DNA from: Phaeoceros laevis
Lineage: Eukaryota; Anthocerotophyta; Anthocerotopsida; Notothyladales
Assembly (NCBI GenBank): GCA_049999765.1
Contig: JBNGIQ010009191.1
Coordinates: 61,633 to 81,976, forward strand
Direction of reading: 5' to 3'
DNA length: 20,344 nt
Numbering within the stretch: the first letter of the stretch is position 1; the number at the start of each line of letters is the position of its first letter. The translations under genes were made by a program, and so were the position numbers. The notes under the pieces were generated by a model, which saw only the letters and a program-made list of their open reading frames with translations, ran no database searches and was not told where the DNA came from. Shown here in pieces: positions 1 through 10,954 of the stretch.

Positions 1-338
1 GTAGGCTATATTTATTTGCCATGCTAGTGTTAGAACCTACAAGCATTTTTGTTTGCCATAAAATCGCTATATTATTAGCTTTTGATGAGTCACATATTGT
101 GGTATTTGGTGCAAGTCTAATGTAGGCCTAGCTCTTAACACTCACATTAAAAGACAGTAAAAAAAAATTCATATTAGTAAGAGCTCTTGGACTCATGAGG
201 CCAATATGAGTATTCATTGCAAGATATAGGATAATAAATTATATAAAAAAAATTCATAGCGTAATGAAGATTGTGCTTGTGATGGATCCCTCCCCTAGAT
301 TGATGAAAATAGATGCTTAATGTTCTGTGCTTTTTCAG
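1..338. other. AT-rich stretch without recognised gene
   Basis: This stretch is AT-rich with A-runs and two copies of a similar A(7-9)TTCAT element near 161-173 and 244-258. I see no open frame with convincing protein character. It ends in a pyrimidine-rich acceptor-like TTTTTCAG at 331-338, so it may be an intron or the upstream flank of the next exon-like block. Confidence 0.5.
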
Positions 339-809
339 CTTTCTTACCACAACTTTAGAAGGCCAAATCATGGAATCATCCTTGAGCTACGCACAACTCT
401 TTTCTTTCTCGGTGGACTATATTAATCCTGACGACACAATCCTTCCGACTTCCAATCTCACTTGGAGTGGCCTCATCCGCATTTTCAAAGAGAATGTCAT
501 GCATGTATGCTTCTCAAAATACACTACACCACTTTTTTAAAGATCCATAGCTTACGATTTTTTCATGATGAGCTGATACAGAATGGACCGTGGAGAAAAT
601 GCATATTGGAGATAAACTTTTCCACTGCCAATTTCTTCTTACAAGACAAGAACACCAATGTTTCGGTAAGTTAGACACAATTCAAAATCAGCAACAAATT
701 AGCAATATATCACCTAGTGTTGTTAACTTTATTCCATTCAGACACATTTATTCTCGGAGTACAAGAAGTATGTCATCCAAGATGATGAAAGTCTCATGTT
801 GCGCTTCAG
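339..809 (+). CDS. three exon-like blocks of an unidentified gene
   Basis: Three short open blocks are each bounded by plausible splice sites. Block 339-504 follows TTTTTCAG and ends at CAT|GTATGC, reading with motifs FSVDYINPDD and WSGLIRIFKEN. Block 582-665 follows GATACAG and ends at TCG|GTAAGT, reading NGPWRKCILEINF. Block 742-809 follows CATTCAG and ends at TTCAG|GTGATC, reading LFSEYKKYVIQDDES. The first two junctions are phase 0, like the introns of the PH-like gene at 1316-3145, so these could be its 5' exons. No start codon is evident and I do not recognise the family. They could also be the 3' part of another gene or decayed coding sequence. Boundaries are inferred from splice consensus only. 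Confidence 0.27.
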
Positions 810-1315
810 GTGATCCAGAAAACCTCGGAGGCATTTTGCAAAATCACACCCATTGATTACTCAGGGTTGCGTATACTTGCCGGAGGACTGTAGATATGGT
901 TCTAACATGATGTTGATTGAGAGGCAGTGAAGAAAACTGGCACTTAATGATGCAAAATGTTCTAGAGAGGAACACTTTGGTGCATCTTTTGGAGGTTGGA
1001 AAAATCCTGCAATGCTAGGAAATGCATAGAGGATCTAATTAGATGAAGAGCTAAGCAACATCTTGGCGGCTTTGCAGTGTTGCAAAAAAAATTTGTCAGC
1101 AGAGATAGCTGCCAAAAGTGGGAAGGGCCTCGTTGGGCTGGTATAGACTGCAAACCTTAAACAGGTCATTTTTCTTCTCAAAAGATTAGGTCCAGAAGTT
1201 TTCTAATTCACAGTTGAAATCCATTTTGATCCATGTCACCTTGATAAGTTGCATGCTGGACTCACGAAGTAAATGTGTCATTCCACAACTTATTGTTGAA
1301 GGATGCTATGCACAG
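810..1315. other. non-coding or intronic, nothing recognised
   Basis: Short open frames occur here but none carries a recognisable domain. A reading ending in SGLRILAGGL stops at about 890. The stretch ends in an acceptor-like TGCACAG at 1309-1315, directly before the first PH-like exon, so at least its right end is probably intron. Confidence 0.4.
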
Positions 1316-3145
1316 GACATAACTGTACTTCGAAGTGGGCTACTTTGGCGCCAAGGTATGCTGAAGTACAATTCCAAAGAGCGGTATCTAGTTCTTGTAC
1401 CTGGGAAGCTTCTCTTGTTCAAGGTGTTTGTTGGAAGGTTCCAATCCGATCTCTTGTACATGCCATGTTCTTCTTCATTACAAGGCTTGATACATAAGGG
1501 ATGTTAGAATCCATATGTTAGTACATATGTGTTTGTGTTGTTCGCCGTTAAGGTTAGCTAGCATGAGCAATTCAAGTAACATTTTGTTGGTTGCAGAGTG
1601 ATCACATCCAGCATAAGCATGTGCGATATGTCACAACTCTAGTTGGAGCCAGAATTCACGTAAGCATATGAGAGTCTGCATCTTGTAGAAACATTTTTCC
1701 TTTTTCCCAGTCGGCACAAGACAGGAGCCGACTGCTACTTTGGTGACGCAGATGAGGCATGGACTTGAATTTCGAATTCAAGCTCCTCGAATGAAGGAGG
1801 TTACATTTCTGCCGACCAGGCCGGTACTGACCATTCACCCGAGTTTCAGACTGCTACGGCAGATTGGCAGCTGTGATTTACGGCGCACGAGCATTACCTG
1901 CATGTGGGTTGCAGGAGGATATGACGGCTTGGATTGCGTCTTTCAAAAAGTCCATAGCGATGGGGGACCAGATTGGAGAAGCCAAACCTGAGCCTACTCT
2001 GCGGCCTGCCGATGGCCGTCGGAGCACCAATGCTGCTCGGCAACGACAGTCAGCTTCAAATAATACTCGACACCAGTCGGTTCCTGCATGGGCACCACAC
2101 TTTGAGCAGGAGCGAGTAAGTGGAGGAGGGCTGAGTCTATGGAGAACAGAGCCGCCAGGTCAGGGTGCCCTAGCATGGAAGGCGGGATATTCAGAACCTG
2201 GACCGTCCTCCAGTTTCCAGGGGAGGTCGTCCTCTCCCGTGGGCAGAATCCAAATGAATGTACCGAGAGAAATCTCACCGAGCAGAAATGAGTACGCGCC
2301 TCAGAGCCAGGATCAAGGTGGTTGGGTACAGACCCCCGCTGCATTTGAAAGTGATTTGCCAACAGAGTCCTCATCCAATGCCATGACTCTCACATCAAAC
2401 GGGCAGTTTCCTCAGTATCAATACCCTGCAGGCTATCTAAGTGGGTTCCTCGTGCAAACCCCCCCAGAAAGCCAATTTCAAGGTGATCGAAGATCATACT
2501 ACGAGGACTCTCGAGGAAGCCCATCGCAGTCACCTACAGGCAGCCATTTCGGTTTGCGGACTTCATTTGAAGTAGGTGGCAGAACTTCATCGCCCGGTGT
2601 ATTACGGGAGAGTAACCATTTGAACATTGGCCGACCCTCACGTGGAAGTAGCCTGCCCCCACTTCCTGCCATGTTCAATGCAGTCCAGCCAGTAAGCCCA
2701 CCAAGAGGATGGCAAACTAGCCAGCAGCAGGTGACGTACAGAGCCGGGTCTTTCGACTATAATGCATTTCCAGGACAGGGCATTTACGAGGCAGCACAGC
2801 CAAGTGGCCAGCATGTAGATGCTACAAGCAACAGCCCCGTCCAAAGTTTCCAGGGAGCAGGATCCTCCAACGAGCAATGGGGTGATTCAAGGCAACAGAG
2901 CTACCAAACTTATCAGGGTGGACGTCCAAATGTACATGGCAGCGAACCTGCAAGGAGGATACCACGAAGCAGCCGTACCCCTCTTCCAGGGAGCCCCTAA
3001 TACATTCCAAGGATGGAACTCAGCTGGGCAGTTCCAAGGTGGGTTTGGCAACCTTGCTTCCATGACAGACGTTCCTTATGTGGCGCCACCTCCAACTTCA
3101 GGAGTTCAGGACGGTGGGACGGTCAGCGCTGGCCTCGTCAGGTAG
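1316..3145 (+). CDS. PH-like domain protein with long disordered FQG-rich tail
   Basis: Exons read as 1316-1423, 1597-1659, 1725-1823, 1915-2917 and 2955-3145, giving at least 487 residues; the true start is not located. The first three introns are phase 0. The first four exons assemble a pleckstrin-homology-like fold: strand-like LWRQGMLKYNSKERYLVLV, then KLLLFK, VRYVTTLVGARIH and GLEFRIQA, closing with the helix EDMTAWIASFKKSI typical of PH C-termini. PH domains usually bind phosphoinositides or proteins at membranes. The remaining ~390 residues are low-complexity, rich in Ser, Gly, Gln and Pro, and contain six FQG motifs. Three of these lie before and three after a frame change at 2918-2954. 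Removing those 37 bases (GT...AG) restores one frame reading YQGGYHEAAVPLFQG; without removal the frame stops at 3000. The partner and pathway are unknown. Confidence 0.6.
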
Positions 3146-3372
3146 CCCAGAGGAGACCAGATTAATACCTTACTTCCTGCGCAATTAAAGGACTCACTTG
3201 GTACCCAAAAACCTTTCAGAATGGGCGACTGTCTGTTTGTTCGAGACGGAAGGTTTTTATATCATCTCAGCCGTCTGCGGCTTGTCGGTGTACTCGAGGT
3301 CGCTATCGAAGCCTGCCCTCTTGCCATCAGAAACGAAACCCCGTGTAGCTTGGAGCTAATGCTGGACAATCT

Positions 3373-6218
3373 TCATATCTCGAGTAGAGAATTAACAACT
3401 CGAAATCCATGATTCTGAGCAAGTGGTGCATTGCCTGGGCGCACCAAAATGACGGTGTTCAGACCTGCGGACACACAGACAGAAAAGTAGATCTGTCTTG
3501 TTAGTTGGAACATCCGGATGACCTTTTGCTAGCTCGTTCCAGGATACTGGTGGCATAAGCATCACTACAAAATGCAAGCTCACCAGCTTGCTTAGCTGCT
3601 TCAGCTTCAGCCAGAACATCGGTGGCAAAAGTGATGTCAGAAGGGCTGTCCACACCAACAGACAAAGCAATTTCCTTGTAGCTTCTTGCCTCTCGTTTGT
3701 TCCTGCAGGCAAGATGCATTACTCTCTGTTTTGGTAGAGCAATGAGCAACTTTTGCTGTCACTAAGTCGGCAGCCAAAATACGCACCCTGTTGTGGTATC
3801 AAAATATCCAGACAAATAAACTCTAAGGTCACCATGTTTCGTGTTTCCAAAGATCAGCCTCTGGGCCTCTCTGCTACCACTGGAGTAAATGTACACCTAC
3901 AATGAAACGAAGAATCTCAACATGAACATGCTGATTTCACGACTGCAAATCTCTATGTTCTTCTGACCAGGCATAGAGCAACAGCAAATTATCAATGCAT
4001 AGAAAGTCAGTTAGTAAGTAGATGCACTCCCGCAGGGCAGGGTCGCAGAAAGGGGAAAACTTCATGAGACTAAGCAAGAGTATTATCTGCGAGGTATAAA
4101 ATTGAGACCTTGCTTCCTGCAGCATCCCACTGAGACAATGCTTTGGGCACATCATCAAAGACCTCTCCTAACAGCTCACCCTTTGAGTACCCCGAACGCC
4201 AGATGTGGCCCTGCCACACACATCAACATACAAGCGTTAGGCCTGCCACAAGGAACATCCATGGTCACCTGCGTGAAACTGCTCAGTCAAGATAATCTGG
4301 GATAGTGAAACCTGAAGCTCCTTCAATGCAGTGATTTTCCTATCAGCTGCTATCATCCCATTGACATTCGCCACCAGGGCAGAAATAATCAGTTCCTTAC
4401 TGTCTTCCTCTGAGGGAATAGTCTGGGCACCAGATATTCCTAGCTTAAGGTCCTCGTTCACCTGCCATTTACTGAATGAGTGAAGCTTGAAATTGTGGGC
4501 CAAGATCACCCTTGCATTCACCTTCTTTTGAGTCTCGTACCTGGTCCCGTAAAAGCTTTATGTCATTTTGAGTCTCCTCGGAGTCATAGGTTGACTTCAG
4601 ATGATCTTCCACATTCTTACGAGCATAGGGGAAGAGAACATCTGTAACAAATGATATCGGTGTGGTTGTCCCTTCGATGTCCAGGAGAAAAATATGCTGG
4701 TGTCATATACGGTATAAGACAAGTAACTGTAAGAAAATATCTTATGTTGCATTCCAAAAAGCCCAGGGGAATATCAATTGAGCTAGTCTGCATCATTCAG
4801 TCATGCCATCCATACAACAAAACACACGTATGAACCGAACTCGAGAAGCAACAAACTATACTTACACGAAACTTTTTGCCGTCTGTTCTTGCATCAGAAA
4901 TCTCTACAAAAGAATCGTTTGAAAGACACGATGGCTGAGAGGAAACAGTGCGTTTCAATGGACCATGCTGAGGATCAGCTGGATCAAGACCCAATTGGTG
5001 CAGCTTGAGGGCAGCCTCAAAGAGATAGTGGTAGCATTCAGCCTGCACTGTCAACAAATGGAAAAAGAGGCAACTCAGATCTTGCAAGACGAGCACATCA
5101 TTGTAATCTGTTCAAGTCTTGGACGAAGCAGGAAACAGGTTCTCACTTGGGTTTTGGCACTGATCCACGAGTCCCCCCAGATGTAGATCCCATGGTTTCT
5201 GACAAGTACCGCTGTTGCTTTTGGATATGCAGCAATCTGTTCAAAATCATATGGATGGAGGGAGGATTAGCAACCTATTAAGCTAAATATCTGCCAACAA
5301 ACTGAACCAAAGCTCGCAGATTGTCCCACCACCCTCCCTGGGAGGTGGTCACACCAGATACATACTGCCTCAGCAAGAGCATCAGTAAGCTCGTATTCAC
5401 GGGCCGAATTCTCGATAATAGGCACAACAAGCTCATCATAATATCCATGTCCAGAAATGCCTTTTATCATCTCCATGTGCGTAATCTGTTACAACTCGAA
5501 CATCACCACAGTTTGACAGCTGCTTTAACGGGAAATCGCACCATAGTGTACCACATTCACCCCACCTTGATTTCTAGTGCAACTAAAAACTTGTGTACAT
5601 ACCCGGAACTCCTTAGCTGTGGGATCGATCATAGTGGCCAGGCAAGATTCCAGCCCATGGCTGTGTATGACAGCGCCTGCATTTCTCATTGTGTATGCCT
5701 GAACAAGCGTTCAGACAAAGACCATGTACTGATGGCTCGTCTGAAGGTAGCAGAATGTGAGAAAAGCGCTAGACTTGTCCGAAGCAAGTAACATGGTCTC
5801 AAACCTTCATAAACAAAGGCGCACACTCGCTGCATTTGGGAGGCTTGTGAGGGGAAGGCTTGGCGGAAGGTGTTCGTATAGCTGACCCATCCGCCCGTAA
5901 CACGTACATGTCTTCCGGCAGCATCCGTTCCTTCTGAACTCCTACAAAAGGCGCACAGCTGATTGAACAATGAGTCGAAATTCTGGCAGGACCACCAGAT
6001 CAATGCCACATAATCAACAGTGCAGGCTACGCTTGCCAACCTGAAGGAGCCATGACGATGGGCCTCTCTGAAAGAGGAATTGAGTTGTCATGCACCTTCA
6101 GAGTGATGCTGCCCCCGGTCCCCGAAACCCATCCCAGGTGATAGAACTGCTTGCAGAGTTCGGCAGCCAGCTGCATGGTCTCTCTCACAGGACCGCTGTC
6201 ACCAGCATCTTCACCCAT
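3373..6218 (-). CDS. DEP1: bifunctional methylthioribulose-1-phosphate dehydratase / enolase-phosphatase E1
   Basis: This is a methionine-salvage (Yang cycle) enzyme, normally cytosolic. The N-terminal class II aldolase-like half dehydrates methylthioribulose-1-phosphate; the C-terminal HAD half performs the enolase and phosphatase steps to dihydroxy-keto-methylthiopentene. Twelve exons splice cleanly with GT-AG sites: 6041-6218, 5805-5941, 5603-5698, 5366-5485, 5147-5236, 4866-5042, 4541-4696, 4312-4461, 4109-4210, 3787-3896, 3584-3702 and 3373-3464. They give 508 residues, the usual length of plant DEP1. Visible landmarks are [27 protein letters not shown], the metal-site [31 protein letters not shown] motif [22 protein letters not shown] motif [20 protein letters not shown] and the FATDV motif. 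The start MGEDAGDS follows an acceptor-like TTTGCAG, so a 5' UTR intron is possible. The gene looks fully functional. Confidence 0.96.
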
Positions 6219-6384
6219 ACTGGAAGGCCGCACCGTATGTGTCGCGGAATTCGAGATGCAGTTCCTGCAAAGTTTGCAAACATATGTAATAACTCTAGGT
6301 TGAGCTCAAACCCAACCCTTTGGGATACTTGGCCTGCCTGTTAGGCAGCTTGCAGTGTGCCAGCTCCTCGTACCAGCTTAGAAG
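6219..6384. promoter_or_regulatory. divergent promoter of DEP1 and NDUFS5
   Basis: Only 166 bp separate the start codons of two head-to-head genes, so their 5' UTRs and core promoters must share or overlap this interval. No clear TATA box is visible. It contains AAACCCAACCCTT (about 6308-6320), related to plant telo-box-like elements. TTTGCAG on the minus strand could be the acceptor of a DEP1 leader intron, which would place that promoter further right, inside or beyond NDUFS5. Confidence 0.5.
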
Positions 6385-6704
6385 ATGGCGTCGGGGTTTG
6401 GGCTTCACGGAGGCAAGGGTCGGTGCTTTGATTTGTGGATGGATTTCAGCGACTGCATGTCCCGTTGCCAATGGCCTTCCGAGTGCAGCCTGTTGCGTGA
6501 AGACTACTTCGAGTGTCTGCATCATCGCAAGGAGGTTGGTTGCGCTGCGTCAAAGTTTGCAAAGCTCTGAGATTTAAATCCTCTGATGGTATGGTTGTAT
6601 TTCAGTACACCCGCATTAATGCAATCAACAAGGAGAGGGAGCGGCAAGCGGCCGAGAAGGAGGTCCAAGCTAAAGGCAAGACGAAAGATGACGAGCATCA
6701 TTGA
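6385..6704 (+). CDS. NDUFS5: NADH dehydrogenase (complex I) iron-sulfur protein 5-like, 15 kDa subunit
   Basis: This is an accessory subunit of mitochondrial complex I, facing the intermembrane space and imported and oxidised through the Mia40 route. Exons 6385-6534 and 6606-6704 flank a 71-bp GT-AG intron in phase 0, and the product is 82 residues, close to plant orthologues. The N-terminus MASGFGLHGGKGRC and the block LLREDYFECLHHRKE are characteristic of the plant family. A twin CX9C (CHCH) arrangement is intact: Cys14/Cys24 and Cys34/Cys44, with an extra Cys28. The C-terminal tail is charged and helical (INKERERQAAEKE), ending DDEHH. The start is fixed by the family N-terminus. It lies divergent from DEP1. 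Confidence 0.93.
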
Positions 6705-7353
6705 GGCTGCCCTCCTCAAAGACTTGATCTGATCCAGCAAGGTGTCTAGCCCTACTCCTCCAGCTGGAAAGCATTTCTCTCCTGACAGCAAGCGAAGCAA
6801 GTCACCAGACTGGACAAGAGCTGAATTTTGATGTGCCTGAATAACCAGTGCATCCGTCTCAGATTGAGGGAACGTGTATAGACGGCAGGACTGGGGAAAT
6901 TGCCCATCTGTTTCTTGATGAGCAAACGAGTGGTGTCTGATCAGATTCAATTCGATTGTTTACTCCAGATCGTTTCCTATTCGGTGGGGTCGTTGTAGGT
7001 CTTCCAACGATCGTGCCTTCGGTTCATCCGCTGAAACACAAAAGCAAATTGGTTGAAACTAATAGCAACGAGAAATCATGGTTCAACTAGTAGTAGTTCC
7101 ATTTCCAAAGTAGTGATGCCACACGAGCTCTTGACTTACACACAACAGGGCTCCAGGAGTTCCAGGCGATATGGACCCAACTCGGAGCTGAAGGTAATTG
7201 TCATCAAACGTTTCGAGGCTGTGAATACTAGGATGGGCCTGTCAAAATGCCAGAGCCACAAAATCGTCCCGGGTCCCTGACTTCTGGCGCACTAGACGTC
7301 GTTGGCTGGCGGGGGCATGGATGTGACTATCTAACTGCGGATTCTGCCCGAGC
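6705..7353. other. NDUFS5 3' flank and promoter side of the RRM gene
   Basis: After the NDUFS5 stop I see presumed 3' UTR, then intergenic DNA and the leader of the RNA-binding protein gene. An antisense open frame covers 6522-6950 but overlaps the NDUFS5 second exon and shows no family features. No repeat or RNA gene is evident. Confidence 0.5.
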
Positions 7354-9196
7354 ATGGCTGTGGTGGGAGCTGCATCATCGCAAGCATTTCAGACAGAGTC
7401 CGTGGTGACGGTGAAGAGGCAGCTTCAGGCAGAGCCGGACCAGGGTCCTGCCTTCTGCTGCAACAGCTGCCTGGGGCCCAAAGCAATTTCCTCCTGGGTC
7501 AGGACTGGGGATTTGAGCGTGCTGAATGCGTCCATATCTCGCCAGGTTGGCGTACTTTCCTATAAGGTTTGCTTCGGGGATTGATGTTCTGGACATCCAG
7601 GTTTCTCATTCTGCATCCCTTCATTGTGTAGCGGAGAAACCCTAGGCTAGGGAGAAGATGGAAGCTGTTTCGATATTCTGCCTTCGGAGACCCAGCTGTT
7701 CTTGCTGAACTTTACAACGAGGATTCTGAGGCATCTGCAGCTGAATTCTTTTTCACAGACGACAAATGTACGTCCAGACCAGAAGCCTCAGGACTAGTGG
7801 AGTATGAGACTGGAAGGCAAATCTCAAGTGCAGCTTGGTCGGATGAGTCCTGTTTGACAGCCCAACCACAGGGTGAATCCTGGATAGGACTGGCACCTGA
7901 ATCACGAAACCCTGGCGAGGACGCTGCAGCAGTTCACCGGCAGACTGACGTTTATTTGTCCAGAGACTCGCCTTGCGGTCCTGTGGAGACGGTTCAACAT
8001 GTTGCGGAGTCACCACCAATTCATCTCGATGGAGAGTGGTCAGACGCAGGGTCGAACACTGAAATACCATCAGACATGCAAGGAACGAATTTTGAAACTG
8101 ACGAGAAGAAGGAGCTTGATTCGCACAGAGTTTACGTTGGCGGGTTAGCCTTCAATTTTCAGGGTCAAGAGTTGAGGAAGGGTATGATTCGTGACACTTC
8201 TTGATATCTTCTCAGACCAAAGGCGCATTCTCAGTACAGTTCAGATATTTGTCCCTCTGAATATCCTTCTTTCTCTGTTTACAGCTCTGCGCCAACTATT
8301 TAGCCAATTTGGCCCTATACGAAGTCTAGAAGTCGCCGTTTTCGGACAGGACAACACCTATGTCCAGGTCATCCTCACTGCACTTTGCCATCAGGTCTGT
8401 TTCTCCTACTCACAGCTACAGCTGACCCTTGCTACTGCAAACTGAAAGCAGGAAAATGGCAGGCACAGAGGATTTGCGTATGTGGTTATGGAAGACCCTG
8501 AGGATGCAAAGGCAGCCATCACTTGCCTAAATGGGCAGTATTACTGGGGGAGAAATCTCATGGTATGGGATCAACTCCCTTCCTCCCTCACAGACAGCCC
8601 TGGGCCAAACACCATCGCTTACCCTTGGTCTGGACCTTGGTATCCGTGCAGGTCCGCCAGGCTTACAAAAAGGTAGAGCGCAAGTTGCCAGACCGACCAT
8701 GTCAGCTCTACGTTGGCAATTTGAACAAAACCATCACCAACCGTGAGCTGAGAAAAATCTTCAAGCGATTTGGCCATGTCATCCAGACCAAGGTAACATG
8801 TTCTTGCACTTCCTCATCGCTGTAAGTAATGCAGGAACTCCTCAATGTTCAAAATTTGATGCCCTTCCGTATGGGTGCCAGGTCATTAAAGAGTACATCT
8901 CAGGGAAGTCAAGAGGTTTTGCATTCGTTACATTCGCAGAGGAGGTATTCCCCGTCTCTGAATTCTTCGCATTCATTTATGAACAGAACTTGCCACACGA
9001 AACTTTCGTGGACTAAAGCTTGACGTTCTCCTCGTCACTGTTGCAGGAAGAGGGAAAACGAGCCGTCCAGCACTTGCATGGTTACGTGTTAGGTGATTCT
9101 GCTCTTGTAGTGAACATCTCAAAGGAGCCAAGGATCAAAGGATCAGATGACGTACCCACCGATGCCTACTCCTCAGTTCCAAGCACGGAGCTGTAA
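7354..9196 (+). CDS. two-RRM RNA-binding protein, probably plastid (cpRNP-like)
   Basis: This is probably an RNA-stabilising or editing-associated ribonucleoprotein. Exons: 7354-7545 (alternatively to 7566), 7632-8181, 8285-8367, 8452-8562, 8652-8792, 8882-8944 and 9047-9196, all GT-AG with consistent phases, giving about 429 or 436 residues. RRM1 starts near residue 227 with RNP2 RVYVGGL and RNP1 HRGFAYVVM; RRM2 has RNP2 QLYVGNL and RNP1 SRGFAFVTF. The linker between RRMs is short (VRQAYKKVERKLPDRP). Upstream lies a roughly 160-residue acidic, Ser/Glu-rich region, and the N-terminus (MAVVGAASSQAF) is Ser/Ala-rich with few acidic residues, compatible with a transit peptide. The tandem-RRM plus acidic region layout is that of chloroplast cp29/cp31 proteins. 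Plastid targeting is inferred; nuclear or mitochondrial location is possible. Confidence 0.85.
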
Positions 9197-9740
9197 ACAC
9201 AACAGGCTTTTCGGCCTGCACGATGAATGGATGACTGATAGCTCTTGCCCACTGTCAAAACGATGCAGAAAAGTCTGCCCTGCGGGTCTCTGGATGATGA
9301 AGGTTAAGACTTTTTACCAAGTTCAAAAGTTCAAAACAACTCTAGAATGTGGCATCCAGTAACGATAGAAGTGGCAAGAAGTGCAAGCGCCTAAGCGGTT
9401 AGCCGTCCCGAGCCAGCACGTGGTGGCCCAGCACTAAGTGACCAGTGACCATGCGGCGCCTAAAGACGTGCTAAGAACGTCCTCTGGTAGGATTTGAACA
9501 GCCGAACCTCGGGTGCTCGGTTCGGCAAGAATGCAAAAACTGGCAGCAAGGACGAAGAGCGAACAAAGCTGCGAGCTACACGTTGCGGCAAGAGGAGCGT
9601 CCTTGTGCCCTCCCCCTGTGTGAGGCCACGTCCCGGCAGCAAAATCGTGCTTGCCGCAGCAGCTATGGCGGATCCCCATCTCTCTTCCCCGCATTTCGTG
9701 CGCCAACTCCTGCATAATCACAGGATTTGCTCTGGTGGAC
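9197..9740. promoter_or_regulatory. intergenic: RRM 3' flank and promoter/leader of the DUF2062-like gene
   Basis: No gene is supported here. The interval holds a palindromic G-box CACGTG at 9417-9422, about 320 bp upstream of the next start codon, and a perfect 8-bp inverted repeat (GCCGAACC / GGTTCGGC) at 9501-9526 with a 10-base loop. An out-of-frame ATG at 9666 opens a 28-codon frame (MADPHLSS...) that ends at 9751, overlapping the main start. It could act as an upstream ORF. Confidence 0.4.
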
Positions 9741-10954
9741 ATGTCGAATGAAGCGCTGCTGTCCGAGTCGGATCGAAGGTGCTTGAAACAAGATGTCCTT
9801 GTCGATGTCAATGTTGAGGAGGTCTCCTCCCCTCAGGACAGATTGGGGCCTGTAGACGAAGAGGAGAGCCCGCAAAGTACTTCAGGAGCAGAGGACATGG
9901 CAGCATACAGCGGTTGGCGCAGCTGGTGGCTGGTGCGCTGGGGCCGGTTGAAGATTGTTGATCCTCTATACCTCATTCTGTCGAGGTATGATTCCGCTCG
10001 GTCAATCTTAGGTTTCTCACAAATCGCGTACTTTGTTGTGCTCGACATGCCAGCCCTCATGTGATTCTTCCTGGGAAACTGCTAGGCTGTTTTGGCAGAG
10101 CCATTCGAGTCATCTGATTTGGGGAGCATTTCAGCTCCCTGATTGCTGAAGTTTCCTGTGGATTGCAGGGGCACGGATCCCAAGACGTTGGCATTTTCTG
10201 CAGCGCTAGGTCTCACGCTAGGGATATTTCCAATTTACGGTATGCCTTCCTTCCAGATGATTAGAAGCAGGAAGCCACAGGAAATTCGAACAAGCGCATG
10301 TTTCCAGTCATTTGAACAGTATCCTCGTCTGGTATGTTACAGGTGTAACAGTGATCTTATGTGCGTGTGCTGCGGTACTACTGGGATCACATTGTCATAC
10401 CCCGACTTTGATGCTTGCCAATTTACTGGCCACCCCTATTGAGATTAGGTGAGTCGGTTCAGTAACATGGCACCAGCCTTCTGTGGCATCATTTTCATCG
10501 CATCTGTAGGCAATGTGGCTACTAACTTCTCCAGTGTGGGGGTGGAGCAGTTTAATTGTGCCTTTTCTGCGCACTGGAGAATGGGTAACAGGAGGAAAGC
10601 ACCTTCTGCTTTCGAAAAGTGCTCTTTGGAACGCAGTCACAGGACGAGCTTCCAAAGAGGTGTTCCTAGGGCTGCTCCACGCGGTAGGGTGCACCTTCTG
10701 CAGTGTCTCAGTTGTTCACTTCTTGTCAAAAGATTCACTCAGGAGCACCGTCGCTGATGCTTTGTCTTCGTTTGATCTTGCAGCTGGTTGGGTGGATAGT
10801 ATTTGCACCTTTGGTTCTTTTCAGTGTTTATCTTATCCTGGTCCCTGTTATGAAATATTCAACTCGAAGGTTCGGTACTGACAATGTACGTCAACAACTT
10901 GCTTCCCAACGGCAAAGCCTTCTAAGAAGTTCCGATCTCAGTGATTCATTTTAG
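9741..10954 (+). CDS. DUF2062-like integral membrane protein
   Basis: Exons 9741-9985, 10169-10239, 10343-10448, 10551-10683 and 10784-10954 splice with GT-AG sites and give 241 residues. The acceptor at 10550 (GGAGCAG) was chosen because it alone keeps the frame into LIVPFLRTGEW. The first ~65 residues are acidic and probably disordered. The core then reads RGTDPKTLAFSAALGLTLG, with IFPIYG, a hydrophobic span VTVILCACAAVLLG, ANLLATPIEISLIVPFLR, and a C-terminal membrane span GWIVFAPLVLFSVYLILVP. The DPKTLAFSAALGLTLGIFP block resembles the start of DUF2062 domains, and plants carry such proteins of unknown function. Two to three membrane segments are likely. Membrane location is inferred from hydropathy read by eye. 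Confidence 0.72.

Noticed and set aside
2998-3000. Stop at 3000 as the true end of the FQG protein
   Set aside because: Three more FQG motifs continue in the next frame to 3145, so the longer reading is preferred, though unproven.
6522-6950. 142-residue open frame on the minus strand
   Set aside because: It overlaps the NDUFS5 second exon and intron in antisense and shows no family motif; it fits a chance frame.
9490-9530. tRNA-like T-arm (TTCAAATC on the minus strand)
   Set aside because: The flanking bases do not form a T-stem and no acceptor, D- or anticodon arm can be drawn.
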